A stretch of DNA of 37,406 bases from Spirochaetales bacterium (GTDB lineage Bacteria; Spirochaetota; Spirochaetia; SZUA-6; JAFGRV01): NCBI GenBank assembly GCA_016928415.1, contig JAFGKU010000108.1, positions 1 to 37,406 of the forward strand. Direction: 5' to 3'. Position 1 is the stretch's first letter; every line of letters begins with the position of its first letter. Position numbers and translations under genes: made by a program. Shown in pieces: positions 16,082-24,753 of the stretch. The notes beneath the pieces were generated by a model. It worked only from the letters and a program-made list of their open reading frames with translations, was not told the DNA's origin and ran no database searches.

Positions 16082-17962
16082 GTGAACAGTATTGTATTGA
16101 CGAATCTTACAAAGCATTTCGGTACCCAGGTCATTCTTGATAATGTTACTTTTAATTTCAAGGCGAATGTAAAATATGGACTTATAGGGCCCAATGGTTC
16201 CGGCAAAACCACCCTGGTAAAATTGATTCTCGGTCTGGAAGAACCGAATCAGGGGTCATGTATAACGAATGGGAATACGAAAACCGGCTATGTCCCCCAG
16301 CATTTGACACTGGACCTGGACAATTCGGTCGAGCAGTTCCTGCTTGAAGATTATTATCAATGGCAGGATACATTTTCAGCATTTGAGGAACAAATTTCAT
16401 CCGCTTCAGGAAAAAAACTCGATGAGCTCCTGAGGGATTACCAGAAAAAAAGGGACGAATTTGAAGCGATGGATGGAGATTCCCTTCCTGTTCGATGTAA
16501 ATCGCTCCTGGAATCCTCGGGACTAAATAAATCCGGGGAAGAGCGGCTGGGAGGCCTTTCAGGTGGTGAAAGGAATGTTCTCTCCCTTTTAAAGGCAATG
16601 CTTTCACGCCCCGGTCTTCTTGTGCTTGATGAACCGGGCAATCATCTGGACTACCTTGGCCTTGCCTGGCTGGAGGAATTCCTGAAGCGGTATTCCGGCT
16701 GCCTGCTGCTCATCTCGCATAACAGGTATTTATTGGATGCTGTCTGCACGAAAACCCTGGAGCTGTGCAACGGCCGGCTGGCAGAATATACCGGTAATTA
16801 CTCCGAATTCAGAATAGCCAGGTTGAGGGATGCGGTTAACAGCCAGGCTTACAGTATAGCCTATGAAAAGAAAATAACACAAATTGAAGATTTGGTCAGG
16901 AAGTTCAGGGAACGGGCCGCCAGTACGGCCGACCCCAAGTGGGGCAAAAGACTGAAGGCAATGAAAAAGCGATATGACCGTGTGATGGAAGAAGCCCCTG
17001 TAAAGGTTGAATTGAACCGGAACAGGATCAAGGCGGCCTTCAGCGAGTCGACAGCGCGTTCTGACCTGGCCCTGAAAGTCAGGAATTATTCAAAGGCGTA
17101 TGGCGGCCTGGTATTGTTTGAAAATACCGGTTTCGAAATTTTGACAGGTGATAAAGTCGCCCTCGTCGGACCGAATGGTTGCGGGAAGACAAGCCTCCTG
17201 CGGGATATAATGAACAGCAGGGATCAGGATGATTCAGAAATATGGACAGGCCCGAGTTTAAAAATAGGCTACTGCTCCCAACAGGCGGAAACGCTTAATC
17301 CTCTGAATACGGTAATGGAAGAAATGGAATTGCACGGTCTCTCGCGTGATAAAGCGTTTTCATTGCTCAACCGTTTTCTCTTTAAATGGGATGATTTGGG
17401 CAAGAAAATATCCGGTCTTTCCGGTGGAGAAAAAAACAGGCTTCAACTTGCCATATTAACGCATCTTTCCTGTGATTTTCTCATTTGTGACGAGCCGACG
17501 AATCACCTCGATATACCTGCACAGGAAGTTATCGAAGATGCCCTCGCCGCGTTTAACGGGACGGTATTGATTGTATCGCACGACCGGTACCTGCTAAGCC
17601 GTATTGCCAACAGGGTGATTGAAGTATCCGGCAGAAAAATCGTGTCACACGCAGGGGATTTTACCGATTATCTGCAAACCATCGGCACCCGGAAATGTCA
17701 GTCCTCCGGTGATATAAAAAAACGGCGTAAAGAAAGGACCCGTAAAATAAATCCCACAATGGAAGATGATTTGAATACCGTCGCTGAAAAGATTGATCAT
17801 CTTGAACGGAAAAAGAGAGACCTGGAAAATAAAATACAGCAGGCGTACGCTCAGAAGGATCACAGGCAGGGGAAGGCCCTGACTGTCAAGTTGGCCGGAC
17901 TGAATAAATTAATCGATAATTTATACATGGAATGGGAAAAACGGGTATCCGGGAAAAAATAA
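16082..17962 (+). CDS. ABC-F family ATPase (ribosome-associated)
   Basis: ABC-F proteins have two ATPase domains in one chain and no membrane part; they act in the ribosomal E site as translation factors or antibiotic-resistance proteins. First domain: GPNGSGKTT (36-44), signature LSGGE (159-163), Walker B LVLDEPGNHLDY (the usual T of DEPTNHLD is G) and SHNRY. The P-site linker spans about 240-325. Second domain: GPNGCGKTS (363-371), LSGGE (446-450), DEPTNHLD (470-477), SHDRYLL. A charged coiled-coil tail (550-626) resembles that of Uup. GTG 16082 is chosen because GGAGG (16072-16076) stands 5 bases before it; the TTG at 16070 overlaps that site. The long leader with a peptide ORF favours a drug-inducible resistance type over a housekeeping one. 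Confidence 0.9.
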   Translation: MNSIVLTNLTKHFGTQVILDNVTFNFKANVKYGLIGPNGSGKTTLVKLILGLEEPNQGSCITNGNTKTGYVPQHLTLDLDNSVEQFLLEDYYQWQDTFSAFEEQISSASGKKLDELLRDYQKKRDEFEAMDGDSLPVRCKSLLESSGLNKSGEERLGGLSGGERNVLSLLKAMLSRPGLLVLDEPGNHLDYLGLAWLEEFLKRYSGCLLLISHNRYLLDAVCTKTLELCNGRLAEYTGNYSEFRIARLRDAVNSQAYSIAYEKKITQIEDLVRKFRERAASTADPKWGKRLKAMKKRYDRVMEEAPVKVELNRNRIKAAFSESTARSDLALKVRNYSKAYGGLVLFENTGFEILTGDKVALVGPNGCGKTSLLRDIMNSRDQDDSEIWTGPSLKIGYCSQQAETLNPLNTVMEEMELHGLSRDKAFSLLNRFLFKWDDLGKKISGLSGGEKNRLQLAILTHLSCDFLICDEPTNHLDIPAQEVIEDALAAFNGTVLIVSHDRYLLSRIANRVIEVSGRKIVSHAGDFTDYLQTIGTRKCQSSGDIKKRRKERTRKINPTMEDDLNTVAEKIDHLERKKRDLENKIQQAYAQKDHRQGKALTVKLAGLNKLIDNLYMEWEKRVSGKK

Positions 17963-18019
17963 TTGGGAAAATGTGATGAAATGTATTAAAATTTCCAGAT
18001 AGAAGATAGGAGAAAGGCT

Positions 18020-19750
18020 GTGGACATGAATAAAATAAAAATCCTCGTAGCGACACCGGATGAAACGGAATTCATTTTTCTGCGCGATTTAAATGTAAAA
18101 TTGAAGGATTCGGTTTGTGAAATGGTCTGGGTGAAAAACCCGGAAGAGCTGAATAAAATTAAAGACGCGGAACTTTTCGATCTTTTCCTGTTGAGGGATT
18201 CTTTTCTTTCCGGTACCGACCTGGTTGATTTTTACCCTGCTGTCCTATTAAGTGATGAACAGGGCGATAAGGAAAGCTTGAATCTTCCCGTGTTTGATGT
18301 GATTTATAAGAACTCGCTGAACGCCGAAATCCTGTCGAGGTCCATTACTTATTCGCTGGACAAAAAACTGTTGTTGGACAGGATTGAGGTGCTCAGTCAT
18401 TATGACTCATTGACCAAACTGCCCAATGAAACCCTGTTCCATCATTATCTTGAATTTTATTTTGAAAGCGCGAAACGTGAACGGAGAATAATGGCGCTTT
18501 TAATCCTTGATATAAATAACCTGGAAAACATTAATAAACAATTTGGACAAATTGCCGGTGATAATGTTATCAAGCAGGTGGCCCAGCGGCTTAGGGGTTA
18601 TGTCCGGAAGGTAGACCCGATTGTAAGAGGCTCTATCAGGAGGAACTTAACGGCCTTTGCCCGAGTGGGAAAGGATGAATTTATTATTTTACTGGGTGAA
18701 ATCAAGCATACAGCTGATGCCTCCCGTGTAGCCGAACGGATCATCAAAGCCATGCAGAACCCTGTCACGGTCAATAACTCGGATATTTCACTCAATGTTA
18801 ATATCGGGATTGCACTTTATCCCCAGGACGGGGAAAATACACAGATTCTGGAGAAGCATGCAACCGAAGCCCTGGCCACGGCAAAAAAAGAAGGGAAGAA
18901 TCTTTTTTATCATTGGGATAACAAAATACATACCCATTCCCTGGAACGCCTTAAGCTGGAATCCGAAATACGCGAGTTCATCGAGAAGGATAAACTCCTC
19001 TGTTATTATCAACCGCAGCTTGACCTTAAGACATTCAGGATAACCTGTATGGAAGCGTTCCTGCGAATTGCGCGAAAAAATGGTAAAATACTGCCCGCTT
19101 CCAAATTCATCTATGTAATTGAGGAGATGGGATTAATCAATGAAGTGGCGGAAAAAGTGATGCACCGTACATGCCGCGATTATATCACGTGGAAGAATCA
19201 AGGCGTTAAACCTCCCATTATTTCGGTCAACCTGTCTCCCCATCAAATTGGGCAGGAGGACTTTTTAAAAAAACTGTTTACGATAATAAAAGGGTACAAG
19301 CTTCCAGTACAGGCCTTTGCTTTTGAAATAACCGAACGAAGCATCGAAGAGGAGGATGAGGCTGTAAAGATCATTGAAGCCCTCGAGGAGGAAGGATTCC
19401 ATATTTTGATCGATGATTTCGGCAAGGGGTCATCCACCCTGAACAATTTGCGTTTTTTACCGGTGGAAGGAATAAAGATTGACCAGTCTTTCATGAAGCC
19501 ATTGACCCATGAACCGAGGGATGCCGCCATCGTCCGCTCGATCATTGATTTGGGAAAATTCCTGAAACTGGGAGTTGTGGCTAAACGGGTCGAAAATGCC
19601 GACCAGTTCGTTTTTTTACGGGAAGCGGATTGTGACCTGGTGCAGGGAGATTTTATAAGCCCTCCCGTGCCGGCTTCCGAACTAGGATCAATGCTTCTGA
19701 ATGAAAACAGCCTTGGGTCACTTGGAAGCATCGTGCAGTCTAAATTATAG
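18020..19750 (+). CDS. GGDEF-EAL protein with degenerate motifs
   Basis: Residues 1-120 look like a response-regulator-type fold without a clear phospho-Asp pocket. The GGDEF domain (about 128-300) keeps HYDSLTKLPN and the metal Asp in LILDINN but reads GKDEF (217-221) for GGDEF, and shows no R-x-x-D inhibitory site. The EAL domain (about 310-550) reads EAF (345-347), keeps N404, E436, D465-D466, K486 and Q542, but has Lys for the conserved Glu of the V-A-E-G-V-E motif (VVAKRVE, 520-526). Loss of that metal/catalysis Glu suggests poor or no phosphodiesterase activity, so it may be a c-di-GMP receptor. The GTG at 18020 has AGGAG 7 bases upstream; ATG 18026 is also possible. Confidence 0.9.
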   Translation: MDMNKIKILVATPDETEFIFLRDLNVKLKDSVCEMVWVKNPEELNKIKDAELFDLFLLRDSFLSGTDLVDFYPAVLLSDEQGDKESLNLPVFDVIYKNSLNAEILSRSITYSLDKKLLLDRIEVLSHYDSLTKLPNETLFHHYLEFYFESAKRERRIMALLILDINNLENINKQFGQIAGDNVIKQVAQRLRGYVRKVDPIVRGSIRRNLTAFARVGKDEFIILLGEIKHTADASRVAERIIKAMQNPVTVNNSDISLNVNIGIALYPQDGENTQILEKHATEALATAKKEGKNLFYHWDNKIHTHSLERLKLESEIREFIEKDKLLCYYQPQLDLKTFRITCMEAFLRIARKNGKILPASKFIYVIEEMGLINEVAEKVMHRTCRDYITWKNQGVKPPIISVNLSPHQIGQEDFLKKLFTIIKGYKLPVQAFAFEITERSIEEEDEAVKIIEALEEEGFHILIDDFGKGSSTLNNLRFLPVEGIKIDQSFMKPLTHEPRDAAIVRSIIDLGKFLKLGVVAKRVENADQFVFLREADCDLVQGDFISPPVPASELGSMLLNENSLGSLGSIVQSKL

Positions 19751-19771
19751 TATTATCAAGCTTAAAACATT

Positions 19772-20683
19772 CTATTTATTTACATCGCAGTATACGGCGG
19801 AAAAAAAATAGGAGGTAATGTTTTCCTGGTGTTTCCCCAGGTATACTTCATTGTCTGTGTGAAATAGAACATGTACTTTTTTTTCATATTCTTTAAGGCT
19901 GTTAGCCAGCACGTAAAACGATCTTTTTGAATCACAGGTTAATTGACAGGAGAACCTGTGCGGCAGGGAAACAATAATACCCCTGTTAATTTTATCCCTC
20001 TTGTCCGTTTCATCACGGGAGAGATTATGGCAGAAATCAATGGAAACAAGGATGAAAGCCTGTTCCGAATATCCCGTCAGATACCGGGATATGTGGCTGC
20101 TCAGCTCCTTCAGGAGGCGGAGGGGGCAGTCATGCCTGATAATAACAGGTGTGACCCGGGCGGTGGGGAAATAACGGGAAATAAAGGGAATAAAAGTCGT
20201 AATGGAATGTTCTTCGTAAAAGGGAAACCCGTCGATTTCAAGGTGTAATTTCCTGATCCAGTCATTGCTGACAATATAATCGTTCAGCACTGTTTTGCCG
20301 TTCCAATGAAAATTGCCGGTTCCGATGTTTATGCCTTTCTGTGATCTTGAATAATGGTCGGGACCTATAATGACGATGTGTTTGATGTTTTTTCTTTTCT
20401 CTGAAAGCCAGTTAAAATACCTTGCAAGAAGCGGCCCAAGAAGATTGTGGTGCGATATTATACCCCCCAATGGTATGCAGGCGGATTGATCGGGTTCCCT
20501 GAAGTCTTTGTCGTCACCGAATAAATCCCTGTATTTGTCACTCGACACTGTCCAATGATCAAATTTCGTTACAGGCGGGTCGCTTAAATAGATGGTTTGC
20601 GGTTCCGTTATCTTTTGTCCGAACACGGAAAAGACGAGAAAGCTTAGCAATGTGATAAAAAAAATTTTCTGAAAAATAATCAA
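19772..20683 (-). CDS. MEMO-family protein with signal peptide (AmmeMemoRadiSam protein B-like)
   Basis: MEMO proteins share the fold of extradiol dioxygenases and bind a metal, reportedly copper or iron. Visible family segments are GGIISHHNL (His 78/79), IVIIGPDHYSRS (His 110), EEHSITTFIPFI (His 159), VTPVIIR and SIDFCHNL (Asp 216, His 219), so the metal and active-site residues appear to be kept. Unusually the protein starts with a hydrophobic signal-like segment (FFITLLSFLVFSVFGQ), predicting export or membrane anchoring, whereas MEMO is normally cytoplasmic. The start is TTG at 20683 with AAGGG about 6 bases upstream. The AMMECR1 and radical-SAM partners of the usual trio are not in the window. 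It is convergent with the GGDEF-EAL gene. Confidence 0.82.
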   Translation of the reverse strand: MIIFQKIFFITLLSFLVFSVFGQKITEPQTIYLSDPPVTKFDHWTVSSDKYRDLFGDDKDFREPDQSACIPLGGIISHHNLLGPLLARYFNWLSEKRKNIKHIVIIGPDHYSRSQKGINIGTGNFHWNGKTVLNDYIVSNDWIRKLHLEIDGFPFYEEHSITTFIPFISRYFPTARVTPVIIRHDCPLRLLKELSSHISRYLTGYSEQAFILVSIDFCHNLSRDETDKRDKINRGIIVSLPHRFSCQLTCDSKRSFYVLANSLKEYEKKVHVLFHTDNEVYLGKHQENITSYFFSAVYCDVNK

Positions 20684-20749
20684 ATTATCCCTTACCTCCG
20701 AATTGTAATCAATTTTAACATGAATAAAAAGGTACTGACGAGGTGATAA

Positions 20750-22492
20750 TCAATTTTCCTGCAATATTGCGTTCTGCCAGAGGCGTACTGAATTGATTAC
20801 AAAGATGCGGTCCGCATGAAATAATGCGTCACGTGTGATTATTTGTTCCCTGATTTTTCCCGTTTTTAGAAGATTTTCCCTTTCCACGCCTGGTAAAAGA
20901 CCGCAATGCACCGGGGGAGTCAGGAATTCTCCGTTCTTTTCAATGACGATGTTATAAATGGAGCACTCCGTGATTTCATTTTTTTCGTTGAAAAAAATCC
21001 AGTCGTCACAGCCGGGGGGTCTGGAAACAGCTTCCCCGTAATAAGGCCTGTGTGTGGTTTTATGATAAAGGAAAAGGCAGCCGGCATCCACGGGTTCTTG
21101 CGCCAATGCAAGGTTTATCTTTTTACCTGTCGGGGAATCGATCGGTTTTGGATCAATGGTAAAAGTACCGTTTCTTTTGAGTACGACCCTTACCCTGGTC
21201 CTTGGACGGGGAAAAGTAACCTGCATAAGATTTTCGACTAATGCTTTCCTGTTCCAATTAAAATTGAAATACAGGGCAGATCGTTCCATCCGGTTCACAT
21301 GTTCATTGAGCAGATGGAATCCTTCTTTCCGGGTATGGAGCATTGTTTCAATAATATCGAATTCCGGGTAACGTTCGGTAATTATTTTTGCTTTCAAAAG
21401 GCATTCATTGTATTCATCTAATGGGAGTGAATCCCAGATAATGCCGCTGCCGACACAGTACTCTATGGTTTTTTTCCTTTTATCGGCGACCGCCGTTCTT
21501 ATGGCGACGTTAAAGCAGGCATAATCTTCGGGGGTAATGAGACCGATGGCTCCGGTGTAAAGACCGCGGGCGTGGTTCTCGAGCCTCTGAATGATGGACA
21601 TGGTTTTTATTTTGGGCGCCCCAGTTATGGAGGCACAGGGAAAAAGGCATGAAAAAATATCCGCAAGAGGCGCCTTTGTTTCCGACATAACAGTGGATGT
21701 CATCTGCCACAGCGTGGGGTGGGCTTCGAGAGAAAACATTTCAGGTACGCTGACGCTTCCCGTTTCGCTGATGCGTCCCAGGTCATTCCTTACCATGTCC
21801 AGAATCATGAGGTTTTCTGCCCTGTTCTTTATAGAAAGGTGAAGCGCCTGCCTGTTTTTTTCATCCTCGTCTTTGGTCCTGCCCCTTGCGATGGTGCCTT
21901 TCATGGGTTTTGAATGAAGCCGTGACCCTTCCTTGATAAAAAAAAGTTCCGGTGAAAATGAAAGGACGGCCGTCAATCCCAAATCAATATAGGCTGCATA
22001 GGGTGTTACATGGTGGCGCACGACGGAATGAAACAACGCGTACGGGTTTCCATCCCTGTACCGGCCGGACAGCCGGAAAGTGAAATTTACCTGGTATGTA
22101 TTGCCTTTTTTTATTTCGTCCTTAATTTTTTTTATCCGCTTTATATAGGCTTTCTCGGAAATTCCCGGTCTGGTATTGACCTGCGGACAGGGTGTCTCCG
22201 GCTCCGGCAGGGAACACGGCGTTCGGTCCCGGAAAAGAGCGAACCAGAGTGCCGGCAATTTCCCCGATTTTTTTACCAGGTGCACGGGATCAAACGCGGA
22301 AGAGGCGTCATACGTGATAAACCCGAAGGCATTCAATTTTCCGGTTTTGACGGCAGTTTCAATTTCAGTTAATTTTCCCGGGATATCACTTTCCCGGCGT
22401 GTGGAAATGATATCCTGTATTCGGCCTGCGGTGAACCATTCCGGGTATCTTTTATCTTTAAAATAAATCAGGGGGTACATCATTGAATTCAT
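20750..22492 (-). CDS. pabBC: Bifunctional aminodeoxychorismate synthase component I / lyase (PabB-PabC fusion)
   Basis: This 580-residue protein makes p-aminobenzoate for folate: chorismate is aminated by PabB and pyruvate removed by PabC. Residues 1-375 are a chorismate-binding domain with GNTYQVNFTFRL, FSPELFF, KPMKGT (195-200, where Lys marks ADC synthase rather than anthranilate synthase), DMVRNDLGR, SITGAPK and CVGSGI. Residues 378-580 are a class IV PLP lyase with IIETM, LNEHVNRM, the likely PLP lysine in YHKTTHRPYY (Lys 478), NEITECSIYNIVI and GLLPGVERE. The ATG at 22492 overlaps the tcdA stop (ATGA), which settles the start; the frame extends 204 bases further upstream but inside tcdA. 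No pabA glutaminase gene is in the window. Confidence 0.92.
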   Translation of the reverse strand: MNSMMYPLIYFKDKRYPEWFTAGRIQDIISTRRESDIPGKLTEIETAVKTGKLNAFGFITYDASSAFDPVHLVKKSGKLPALWFALFRDRTPCSLPEPETPCPQVNTRPGISEKAYIKRIKKIKDEIKKGNTYQVNFTFRLSGRYRDGNPYALFHSVVRHHVTPYAAYIDLGLTAVLSFSPELFFIKEGSRLHSKPMKGTIARGRTKDEDEKNRQALHLSIKNRAENLMILDMVRNDLGRISETGSVSVPEMFSLEAHPTLWQMTSTVMSETKAPLADIFSCLFPCASITGAPKIKTMSIIQRLENHARGLYTGAIGLITPEDYACFNVAIRTAVADKRKKTIEYCVGSGIIWDSLPLDEYNECLLKAKIITERYPEFDIIETMLHTRKEGFHLLNEHVNRMERSALYFNFNWNRKALVENLMQVTFPRPRTRVRVVLKRNGTFTIDPKPIDSPTGKKINLALAQEPVDAGCLFLYHKTTHRPYYGEAVSRPPGCDDWIFFNEKNEITECSIYNIVIEKNGEFLTPPVHCGLLPGVERENLLKTGKIREQIITRDALFHADRIFVINSVRLWQNAILQEN

Positions 22493-23277
22493 TGTTGGAT
22501 AGCTTTTTGGATACATCCGGACTGTTCCCGTGTAAGGTAATGAAACGCTTCCGCTGCCGCCATATAACCAAAAATCCCCGTTATAAAAGAAATGCTTCCT
22601 ATTGGCTGACGCTGCCGGCCTCGTACCAATATCTCTTCTTCCTCGGGCAGCGGGGTCCCGGAACCTGTCCTGGGCGGTTCCGCTGAATAAACACACCGGA
22701 TGCCTTTTTGTATACCGAATTTTTTAAGCCGTTTCCTGATTCTTTTCGCCAGAGGGCAGTTTTGGGCTTCGGATAAATCTCCAATACGTATTTTCATTGG
22801 ATCCAGTTTATTCGCCGCCCCCATGCTTGAAATAAAGGGTATTTTCTTTTCAAATAAACCCTTTATCAGGAGTGTTTTTGTCGATAAACCGTCGATGGCA
22901 TCTATTACGAAATCCGTAGGTTCTTTGAAAATGTCCTTGAATGTATCCGAATGGAAGAATTTTTCATGTATTTCAACCGTGCATTCCGGGTTTATTGCCT
23001 TGATCCTGTCAAAGGCAACCTCCGTTTTTTTCTTTCCCAGTGTTGTCTGCAATGCAAGAAGCTGCCTGTTAATATTGCTTGGCCTGAGAACATCGAAATC
23101 GACAATCCTGACGGTGCCTATTCCCATTCGGCATAAGGCTTCCAGGGCATGCGACCCTACGGCACCAAGGCCTATCACCGATACATGGGCCATTTTCAGA
23201 TTTCCCATCAGTTTTTCCCCCAGTAACAGGAACGTCCTGTCAAAAGATTCCCTGTAACTAAAACGTTTTTCATTCAT
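22489..23277 (-). CDS. tcdA: tRNA threonylcarbamoyladenosine dehydratase TcdA (ThiF/E1-like)
   Basis: TcdA cyclises the threonylcarbamoyl group of t6A37 in tRNA to ct6A, using ATP. The E1/ThiF nucleotide site is visible: VSVIGLGAVGSHALEAL (33-49) with GLGAVG, IVDFDVLRPSNINRQLLAL and GKKKTEVA. Family-specific segments are FVIDAIDGLSTKTLLI, SSMGAANKLDP, CPLAKRIRKRLKK and CVYSAEPP. At 262 residues the length fits. Its ATG (23277) overlaps the tatD stop by one base and its stop overlaps the pabBC start by four bases. A generic ThiF-like E1 enzyme is the alternative; the CPLAK...RKRLKK and YSAEPP segments favour TcdA. Confidence 0.88.
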   Translation of the reverse strand: MNEKRFSYRESFDRTFLLLGEKLMGNLKMAHVSVIGLGAVGSHALEALCRMGIGTVRIVDFDVLRPSNINRQLLALQTTLGKKKTEVAFDRIKAINPECTVEIHEKFFHSDTFKDIFKEPTDFVIDAIDGLSTKTLLIKGLFEKKIPFISSMGAANKLDPMKIRIGDLSEAQNCPLAKRIRKRLKKFGIQKGIRCVYSAEPPRTGSGTPLPEEEEILVRGRQRQPIGSISFITGIFGYMAAAEAFHYLTREQSGCIQKAIQQ

Positions 23278-24080
23278 TATTTTGATAACTCCTGTTTTGG
23301 CAAGTAAGGCTTTAGCAGCCTGATGGAATTGGACCATGCCTGTTCGGCCAGTTCTTCGACCGGAACACCACGCATGTCGGCAGCCTTTTGCAGCCCCAGA
23401 AGAATATTTGCCGGTTCATTGGGAACCTTGTAATCCACTTTCCCGTCTTTATAGGGAGGAATATCGGGTGAGTCCGTTTCAAAAACAAGCCGGTCAATCG
23501 GGACAGCACAAACCGTTTTTTGAACCCTTGTATTTCTTGGCCTTGTCAGGCTTAAGGAAAATGAAAAATAGGCATTCAGTTCCAGGAGAGGTTTGATAAG
23601 GTCAATTGTGCCGGAATAAGAATGTATAATCATCCCCGCGAGTTTTTTCCTGTACGGTTTGGCAAGATGAAGAAGCCGGTCCCAGGCCTTGCGGCAATGA
23701 ATGTTCACCGGGAGTCCCTGTTTGACGGCAATTTCAAGCTGCTTGATAAAGATTTCTTCCTGCATATCAAGGTTGCCTGGGTCTTTTTCCCTGTCCAGGC
23801 CAATTTCCCCGACCAATGACGGGACCCGGTTTAAATAAGATTCCAACACCATTTCCCAGTCATCGGCCAGGTTTCCAAGATACCAGGGGTGAACACCAAA
23901 GGCAGGAATTACGTTCAGCCGGGTTAAAGCGATATCCAGGACATCCTCCCAGTCATTCTGTTCTGTTGAGCAATTCAGGAATCCCTTGACACCTGCCCTC
24001 AGGGCCCTTTCAAATACGTCATCAAGAAGGGGTTTGAGACGGGTATCCTGAAGATGGCAATGCATATCGAATATGGTCAT
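23277..24080 (-). CDS. tatD: TatD family metal-dependent hydrolase (DNase)
   Basis: TatD proteins are TIM-barrel amidohydrolase-like nucleases, reported as 3'-5' DNases or RNases. The metal ligands are visible in order: DMHCH (His 7, His 9), VGEIGLD, VNIHCRKAW, IIHSYSG and FETDSPDIPP, with the family sequence NEPANILL near the C terminus. At 267 residues it is of normal length. The ATG at 24080 has no clear Shine-Dalgarno sequence (AAAAAGAAAAG before it). It is the first gene of the overlapping tatD-tcdA-pabBC operon transcribed leftward. The biological substrate is not deducible from sequence. Confidence 0.93.
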   Translation of the reverse strand: MTIFDMHCHLQDTRLKPLLDDVFERALRAGVKGFLNCSTEQNDWEDVLDIALTRLNVIPAFGVHPWYLGNLADDWEMVLESYLNRVPSLVGEIGLDREKDPGNLDMQEEIFIKQLEIAVKQGLPVNIHCRKAWDRLLHLAKPYRKKLAGMIIHSYSGTIDLIKPLLELNAYFSFSLSLTRPRNTRVQKTVCAVPIDRLVFETDSPDIPPYKDGKVDYKVPNEPANILLGLQKAADMRGVPVEELAEQAWSNSIRLLKPYLPKQELSK

Positions 24081-24287
24081 CTTTTCTTTTTAGATAATAC
24101 TATACAAACAGCTTTTAAAAAACGTGTAATTTTATAAATTTAAACCTTAAATGTCAAAATGCCGATTTTTAATGTAATTGGTTCACTAAAATGATAAAAA
24201 ATTCATTAAAACTGAAAAAATGAGGATTTTTTCATAAAAAACTTGATAATTGATTACTGAATTAATTATTATTAATAATGAGGAGAT
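24081..24287. other. AT-rich divergent intergenic region between tatD and the PilZ gene
   Basis: These 207 bases are strongly AT-rich and hold the divergent control regions of tatD (leftward) and the PilZ gene (rightward). A 9-bp perfect inverted repeat, TGAAAAAAT (24213-24221) and ATTTTTTCA (24226-24234), has a GAGG loop. It may be an operator or a weak hairpin. No further gene is seen. Confidence 0.5.
24243..24272 (+). promoter_or_regulatory. Probable promoter of the PilZ gene
   Basis: TTGATA (24243-24248) and TATTAT (24267-24272) are 18 bases apart. A short leader carries GAGGAG at 24280-24285, and the ATG follows at 24288. Surrounding AT richness makes chance matches likely, so confidence is moderate. 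Confidence 0.4.
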
Positions 24288-24644
24288 ATGGAAGAATTCA
24301 TAGAAAAGCGCCGATATCAAAGAATAAATGCCTCTTTTGATGTGTTGATAGGACTGACAAATGAAGCGGGAATAAATGAATTTTTTACTGTATCCGGCCG
24401 GGCTGTAAATATCAGTCTGTCAGGTATATTACTTAAATATGTAGAGAAAATTCCTGTCGGAACAACCCTTACACTTGATTTTTTTCTGCCGAATTCCCAG
24501 AAAACAATAAATATAGACGGAAAGGTTGTAAGGAGCGAACCCGATAAACATTATTACCTCATAGCAGTGGAATTTACTAAAATTGATGAGGCAATGAATG
24601 AACATCTGGGCAGAATTATGTCCGAGGGGGTAAGCAGCTTATAG
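24288..24644 (+). CDS. Single-domain PilZ protein (c-di-GMP receptor)
   Basis: A 118-residue stand-alone PilZ domain. It has both c-di-GMP motifs: R-x-x-x-R in EKRRYQRI near residues 8-12, and N-x-S-x-x-G in NISLSG near residues 46-51. This contrasts with the tandem PilZ protein at 13337. The C terminus (VEFTKIDEAMNEHLGRIM) is the usual closing strand and helix. It should bind c-di-GMP and signal by protein contact. GAGGAG precedes the ATG. It heads the rightward group with STAS, OmpA-like, PP2C and TPR genes, which suggests input of c-di-GMP into that group. Confidence 0.9.
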   Translation: MEEFIEKRRYQRINASFDVLIGLTNEAGINEFFTVSGRAVNISLSGILLKYVEKIPVGTTLTLDFFLPNSQKTINIDGKVVRSEPDKHYYLIAVEFTKIDEAMNEHLGRIMSEGVSSL

Positions 24645-24753
24645 GATTATTGAACCCTTTTTTTAAAGGAAAAGGGATGAATGGAGGCTTGATATTATGA
24701 TAATCATCCGCCGGATAGAATCTTTAATTATAGAGTTGAAGGGGTAAATTCAA

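Noticed and set aside
22493..22696. Upstream extension of pabBC to 22696
   Set aside because: The extension lies wholly inside tcdA in another frame and is low-complexity; the ATGA overlap at 22492 gives a natural start.
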